Positions 5,682 through 8,887 of a stretch of 8,887 nucleotides of DNA are shown here, piece after piece. The stretch is from an uncultured Kouleothrix sp. (GTDB lineage: Bacteria > Chloroflexota > Chloroflexia > Chloroflexales > Roseiflexaceae). The notes under the pieces were generated by a model that was not told the origin of the DNA, searched no databases, and saw only the letters and a list, made by a program, of their open reading frames with translations. Positions within the stretch are counted from its first letter, which is position 1, and each line of letters starts with the position of its first letter. The stretch lies in NCBI GenBank assembly GCA_937858455.1, contig CALLYN010001120.1:1-8887 (forward strand), written 5' to 3'. The position numbers were made by a program, and so were the translations under genes.

Positions 5682-5730
5682 AGGGGAACGCATGGTTGCG
5701 TATCTCGCACTTCACAACCAGCGTTCCCCT
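5682..5730. repeat. Inverted repeat overlapping the promoter of the MmeI-like gene
   Basis: AGGGGAACGC (5682-5691) pairs with GCGTTCCCCT (5721-5730), and after a single bulged A, TGGTTG (5693-5698) pairs with CAACCA (5715-5720). That makes 16 bp of stem with a 16-base loop. The right arm covers part of the -35 and the spacer of the promoter at 5711-5740. A second, C-rich hairpin (5659-5668 with 5676-5684) abuts it on the left. An operator for a regulator limiting restriction-enzyme expression is possible; so is a decayed palindromic repeat. Confidence 0.65.
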
Positions 5731-5740
5731 GGTGTAGAAT
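5711..5740 (+). promoter_or_regulatory. Promoter of the MmeI-like restriction-modification gene
   Basis: TTCACA (5711-5716) and TAGAAT (5735-5740) each match the sigma70 hexamers at 5 of 6 bases, with 18-base spacing. A start near 5747 leaves a leader of about 30 bases ending in AAAAAGG (5764-5770), seven bases before ATG 5778. This fixes the gene start at 5778 and argues against translation from the longer open frame beginning at 5640. Confidence 0.65.
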
Positions 5741-5777
5741 AATCAGCGACACCGCCGCTCAGCAAAAAGGCCCAACG

Positions 5778-8645
5778 ATGACCGACATCGCCGCCCGCGC
5801 ACAGGAGTTTGTCAAGAAGTGGGATGCCGTTACCGTCAACGAGCGAGCGGTCGCGCAGTCGCACTTCAACGACTTGTGCGCTTTGCTCGGCGTGAAGGCC
5901 CCGCTCGACGCCGACCCCAAAGGCACGTTCTTCCGCTTCGAGAAGCCGCTCGCGAAATCCGGCGGCGGCAAGGGCTTCGCGGATGTCTGGTACAAGGATC
6001 GCTTCGCCTGGGAGTATAAGACCAAGGGGAAGTACCCCGACCTGACGGCTGCCTACCAGCAGCTCACGCTCTACCGCGCCGACCTCGACAACCCGCCGAT
6101 CCTCGTCGCCTGCGACATCGCCAGCTACGAGGTGCATATCGAGTTCACCGGCTTCTCCTCGAAGGTGGTCGCGTTCAAGAACGCCGACCTTCAGAACGCC
6201 GACACGCGCGAGCTGCTGCGCCAGGTGCTCAGCAACCCCGAGCAGCTACGGCCAGTCGAGCGGCAGGCGACGATCACCGAGCGGGCGGCGGCGCGCCTGG
6301 CGCAGGTGGCCCAGTTTCTTGAGAAGCGCGGGTTTGCGCCGAGCGAGATCGCCCACTTCTTCATGAAGGTGCTGTTCGCGCTGTTTGCCGAGGACATCCA
6401 GGTGCTGCCGGCCGAGCTGATGTCGCAAAGCATCAAGCAGGCCGTGCTCAAGCCCGGCGAGTTTGTGCCACGCACGCGAGCGCTGTTCCGCGCAATGAAG
6501 ACCGGCGACTACTTCGGGATGGAGAAGGTGCCGCGCTTCAACGGCTGGCTGTTCAACGACGACGATGCGCTGGCGCTGAACGCCGACGAGCTGACGTTTC
6601 TTGCGGATGCCGCCCGCCTGGATTGGAGCCAGGTCGAGCCGGCGATCTTCGGCACGCTGTTCGAGCGCAGCCTGGATCCATTGAAGCGGTCGCAGCTCGG
6701 CGCACACTACACCAGCCGCGACGACATCCTGCTAATTGTCGAGCCGGTGCTGATGCAGCCGCTGCGCCGCGAGTGGGAGGAAGTGAAGGCCGGCGTAGCT
6801 GCCTTGCGCGAGCAGTGGCTGGCCGAGGGCGTCAGCGCCAACCGGCAGCGCCAGCTCAAGGGTGTGGCCGAGGGGATGCTGCTGGAGTTTACCGAGCGCC
6901 TCGCGAAGGTGCGCGTGCTCGACCCGGCCTGCGGCAGCGGGAACTTCCTGTATGTTTCGCTCAACGTGCTGAAGGACCTTGAGAAACAGGTATGGACGTT
7001 TGCGGGCGGCCTGGGCCTCCAGCAGCCCGAGCTGAGCGTCTCGCCGGCCCAGCTCTACGGCCTGGAGAAGAACCCGTTCGCGGCCGAGCTGGCGCAGGTG
7101 GTGGTGTGGATCGGCTACCTGCAGTGGAAGCGCGCCAACGGCTTCTACGACATCGAGGAGCCGGTGCTTCAATCGTTGCAGAACATCCAGTGCCGCGATG
7201 CCATCCTGGCGGCGGACCTCAACGGCCAGCCCGCCGAGCCGGAGTGGCCCGAGGCGGATGTGATTGTCGGGAACCCGCCGTTTTTGGGTGGCAGTAAATT
7301 GCGGCGCGAACTTGGTGACACCTACACCGAGAGCCTCTGGAAACTTTACCAAGGGCGTGTTCCAGGTGGAGCGGATCTCGTAACCTACTGGTTCGAGCGG
7401 AGTAGAGAGCGGATAGCGAACGGACACGTTCAGCGCGCCGGCCTCCTGAGCACTCAATCTATTCGAGCGGGCGCCAATCGGAAGGTGCTCGAACGTATTA
7501 AGCAAACCGGGGACATCTTTATGGCGTGGGCCGACCGCCCTTGGGTGCTCGATGGTGCTGCTGTGCGCGTCTCGATGGTGGGGTTTGATAGCGGCAAAGA
7601 ACAAGTGCGCGTTCACGATGGCAAAAGTGCAGGTGCAATCAACGCAGATTTAACCGCCGCAGTCGATTTAACGGCTGCGCGGCCCCTTCGCGAGAATAGC
7701 AATATAGCCTTTGTTGGTAGCCAAAAGGCAGGGCCTTTCGACATACCGGCGACACTCGCTCTCGAGATGCTCGCTGCAACAGACAACCCCAACGGTCGCC
7801 CAAATTCGGAAGTTGTACGACCATCAGTGAACGGCGTCGACATTACCTCCCGTTCGCGGAACGTATGGATTATCGATTTTGGTGTCGATATGACTGAAGC
7901 TCAAGCGGCACAGTATGAGCTGCCTTTTGCTCACATCAAGCAGTTCGTATATCCGCAGCGGGTGAAAAATCGGGAGGCGGACACTGCTGAGAAGTGGTGG
8001 CTCCACACGCGGCCCCGCCCTGGTATGCGCGCGGCGATAAAGGGACTGTTCCGCTATATCGCTACGGTGAGGGTCGCAAAGCATCGGGTTTTCGTATGGC
8101 TACAGCCTCCAGCGTTGCCAGATCATAAACTCTGTGTCGTTGCGCGCGATGATGATTTTGCGTTCGGTGTGATTCACTCGCGGCTTCACGAGGTTTGGGC
8201 TTTAGCGCAAGCATCTACTCACGGTGACGGCGCTGAAGGCGGTAGACCTGTTTACGTTGTTGCTACCTGCTTCGAAACTTTCCCGTTCCCCTGGCCGCCC
8301 GGCAAGGAAGACCAGAGCGACCCGAAGGTGCAGGCTATCGCGGACGCTGCCCGCGAGTTGGTGCGCCTGCGCGATGAGTGGCTAAACCCCTCGGCCGAAG
8401 AGCTAGCCAGCGGTGGCGGCAAGCTGAAGGACCGCACGCTGACGAACCTCTACAACAGGCGCCCCGACTGGCTGGACCTCATCCACAAGCGGCTCGACGC
8501 GGCGGTGTTCGACGCCTACGGGTGGCCGCACGACCTGAGCGACGACGAGATACTGGCGCGTCTGCTGGCGCTCAACTTGGAGCGGGCGGCAGGGCAGAGC
8601 GAGGCGCCGGTGGTGGAGGGAGAAGAGGACAGTACAGAAGAGTAG
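5778..8645 (+). CDS. Type IIL (MmeI-like) fused restriction endonuclease / adenine DNA methyltransferase
   Basis: This is a 955-residue single-chain restriction-modification enzyme. The N-terminal nuclease domain keeps the PD-(D/E)XK pattern as Asp69-X9-Glu79-X-Lys81 (FADV...WEYK), almost the positions reported for MmeI (70/80/82). A helical spacer follows to about residue 300. The N6-adenine methyltransferase domain begins with GAHYTS (308-313), has the AdoMet loop LDPACGSGNF (381-390) and the catalytic NPPF (499-502, in VIVGNPPF). The target-recognition region is about 505-832, and FETFPFPWPP (832-841) opens the C-terminal helical domain. Family members bind an asymmetric site, methylate one adenine and cut about 20 bases away, stimulated by AdoMet; one chain supplies both activities, so no separate methylase is needed. 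Length matches the family. The recognition segment has lower GC than the rest, suggesting a specificity swap. BREX PglX is less likely because the N-terminal nuclease motif is present. It stands alone downstream of tRNA-Arg. Confidence 0.93.
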   Translation: MTDIAARAQEFVKKWDAVTVNERAVAQSHFNDLCALLGVKAPLDADPKGTFFRFEKPLAKSGGGKGFADVWYKDRFAWEYKTKGKYPDLTAAYQQLTLYRADLDNPPILVACDIASYEVHIEFTGFSSKVVAFKNADLQNADTRELLRQVLSNPEQLRPVERQATITERAAARLAQVAQFLEKRGFAPSEIAHFFMKVLFALFAEDIQVLPAELMSQSIKQAVLKPGEFVPRTRALFRAMKTGDYFGMEKVPRFNGWLFNDDDALALNADELTFLADAARLDWSQVEPAIFGTLFERSLDPLKRSQLGAHYTSRDDILLIVEPVLMQPLRREWEEVKAGVAALREQWLAEGVSANRQRQLKGVAEGMLLEFTERLAKVRVLDPACGSGNFLYVSLNVLKDLEKQVWTFAGGLGLQQPELSVSPAQLYGLEKNPFAAELAQVVVWIGYLQWKRANGFYDIEEPVLQSLQNIQCRDAILAADLNGQPAEPEWPEADVIVGNPPFLGGSKLRRELGDTYTESLWKLYQGRVPGGADLVTYWFERSRERIANGHVQRAGLLSTQSIRAGANRKVLERIKQTGDIFMAWADRPWVLDGAAVRVSMVGFDSGKEQVRVHDGKSAGAINADLTAAVDLTAARPLRENSNIAFVGSQKAGPFDIPATLALEMLAATDNPNGRPNSEVVRPSVNGVDITSRSRNVWIIDFGVDMTEAQAAQYELPFAHIKQFVYPQRVKNREADTAEKWWLHTRPRPGMRAAIKGLFRYIATVRVAKHRVFVWLQPPALPDHKLCVVARDDDFAFGVIHSRLHEVWALAQASTHGDGAEGGRPVYVVATCFETFPFPWPPGKEDQSDPKVQAIADAARELVRLRDEWLNPSAEELASGGGKLKDRTLTNLYNRRPDWLDLIHKRLDAAVFDAYGWPHDLSDDEILARLLALNLERAAGQSEAPVVEGEEDSTEE
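7280..8275 (+). other. Compositionally atypical segment covering the target-recognition domain
   Basis: Within the MmeI-like gene, hand counts of G+C per 60 bases fall from 41 (7021-7080) and 42 (7081-7140) to 32 (7681-7740), 27 (7861-7920) and 30 (8101-8160), then recover to 42 (8461-8520) and 40 (8521-8580). Codon endings become A/T-rich at the same points. The shift starts right after the catalytic NPPF and ends at FPFPWPP, the borders of the recognition region. The reading frame is intact throughout. Confidence 0.7.
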
Positions 8646-8801
8646 AGGCGATAATACCATCCAGCGGAGGAGTATATTCGTTTTTGCTAGTCAACTCCCT
8701 TAACGCTGTTCGCAGCGATGTCGGGGGAGGGAAGCTTCGCTCACCATGTTTACGAAGTTTGCATCGCGGGCGATGATACCATTTTTGCCGGGAGGCACTG
8801 T

Positions 8802-8887
8802 ATGGGCGCGATCGATCGCGTCCCTGCTTTCACCCGCAACGTCCGTCCGCCACCCCGCAACGTCCGTCCGCCACCCCGCAACGTCCG
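8802..8887 (+). CDS. Start of a gene encoding heptapeptide repeats RNVRPPP (3' truncated by window edge)
   Basis: ATG 8802 has a strong Shine-Dalgarno site (GGGAGG at 8790-8795) six bases upstream, and the frame stays open to the edge: MGAIDRVPAF, then T, then RNVRPPP twice and the start of a third copy. The 21-bp DNA repeats are exactly in frame. The product would begin with a basic, proline-rich low-complexity region. The 156-bp gap after the MmeI-like gene holds a UUCG-type hairpin (8704-8717), two near-identical 13-mers (8648-8660 and 8770-8782, one mismatch) and only a weak promoter candidate (TTTACG 8749, GATGAT 8772). No function can be assigned from 28 codons. The stretch could instead be a non-coding minisatellite that happens to be open. 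Confidence 0.5.
   Translation, partial: MGAIDRVPAFTRNVRPPPRNVRPPPRNV
8835..8887. repeat. 21-bp tandem repeat (minisatellite), continuing beyond the window
   Basis: Two full identical units (8835-8855 and 8856-8876) and 11 bases of a third are present, with no spacers. The unit is exactly seven codons, so copy-number change would not break the frame of the ORF starting at 8802. Perfect identity between units points to recent expansion or ongoing homogenisation. Confidence 0.9.

Noticed and set aside
5640..5777. N-terminal extension of the MmeI-like protein from the first ATG of the frame
   Set aside because: The extension covers the hairpin and the promoter at 5711-5740, while ATG 5778 has a Shine-Dalgarno site and places the nuclease residues almost exactly where MmeI has them.
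5778..8645. BREX PglX or DISARM-type methyltransferase
   Set aside because: The intact N-terminal Asp-X9-Glu-X-Lys nuclease motif and the absence of any partner defence genes in the window fit a stand-alone Type IIL enzyme better.
8835..8887. Start of a CRISPR array
   Set aside because: The 21-bp units are directly adjacent with no spacers, so this is a tandem repeat.

Overview
The window is GC-rich bacterial chromosomal DNA. The mix of a CrtY-type lycopene cyclase, a Tudor-bearing caspase-like protein, a receiver-GGDEF protein, C-rich palindromic repeats and a solo MmeI-type restriction gene is most compatible with a filamentous Chloroflexota bacterium (Roseiflexus/Kouleothrix-like). This placement is inferred from protein character and was not tested by a search.

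Left part (1-4316). A 5'-truncated ring-cleaving (VOC-fold) dioxygenase gene on the + strand converges on, and overlaps by 17 bases, a minus-strand gene for a receiver-GGDEF diguanylate cyclase whose phospho-acceptor Asp is Asn. Upstream of the latter is a gap filled with palindromic repeats, then a minus-strand pair: a caspase-like peptidase with an EF-hand-like loop and two tandem Tudor-like domains, followed 6 bp later by crtY. A good sigma70-type promoter precedes the caspase gene.

Middle (4317-5777). The spacer before a plus-strand GNAT acetyltransferase gene holds a perfect-arm hairpin, a 96-bp MITE with 17-bp terminal inverted repeats and a 10-bp target-site duplication, and a 33-bp-period duplication of the ribosome-binding region. 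Next come a 54-residue two-helix membrane protein, a strong bidirectional hairpin, and a minus-strand tRNA-Arg(TCG) gene with its own promoter and an encoded CCA end.

Right part (5711-8887). A promoter embedded in a 16-bp hairpin drives a 955-residue single-chain Type IIL (MmeI-like) restriction-modification enzyme. Both the PD-(D/E)XK nuclease motif and the N6-adenine methyltransferase motifs are intact. Its target-recognition segment is visibly lower in GC than the rest, which suggests a domain swap that changed DNA specificity. At the right edge a new gene with a strong Shine-Dalgarno site begins and runs straight into in-frame 21-bp repeats encoding the heptapeptide RNVRPPP.

Most genes look like independent units; the only clear operon is caspase-crtY. 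The best leads are the caspase-EF-hand-Tudor architecture coupled to crtY, the Asp-to-Asn receiver, the mosaic recognition domain of the MmeI-like enzyme, and the fresh-looking MITE.
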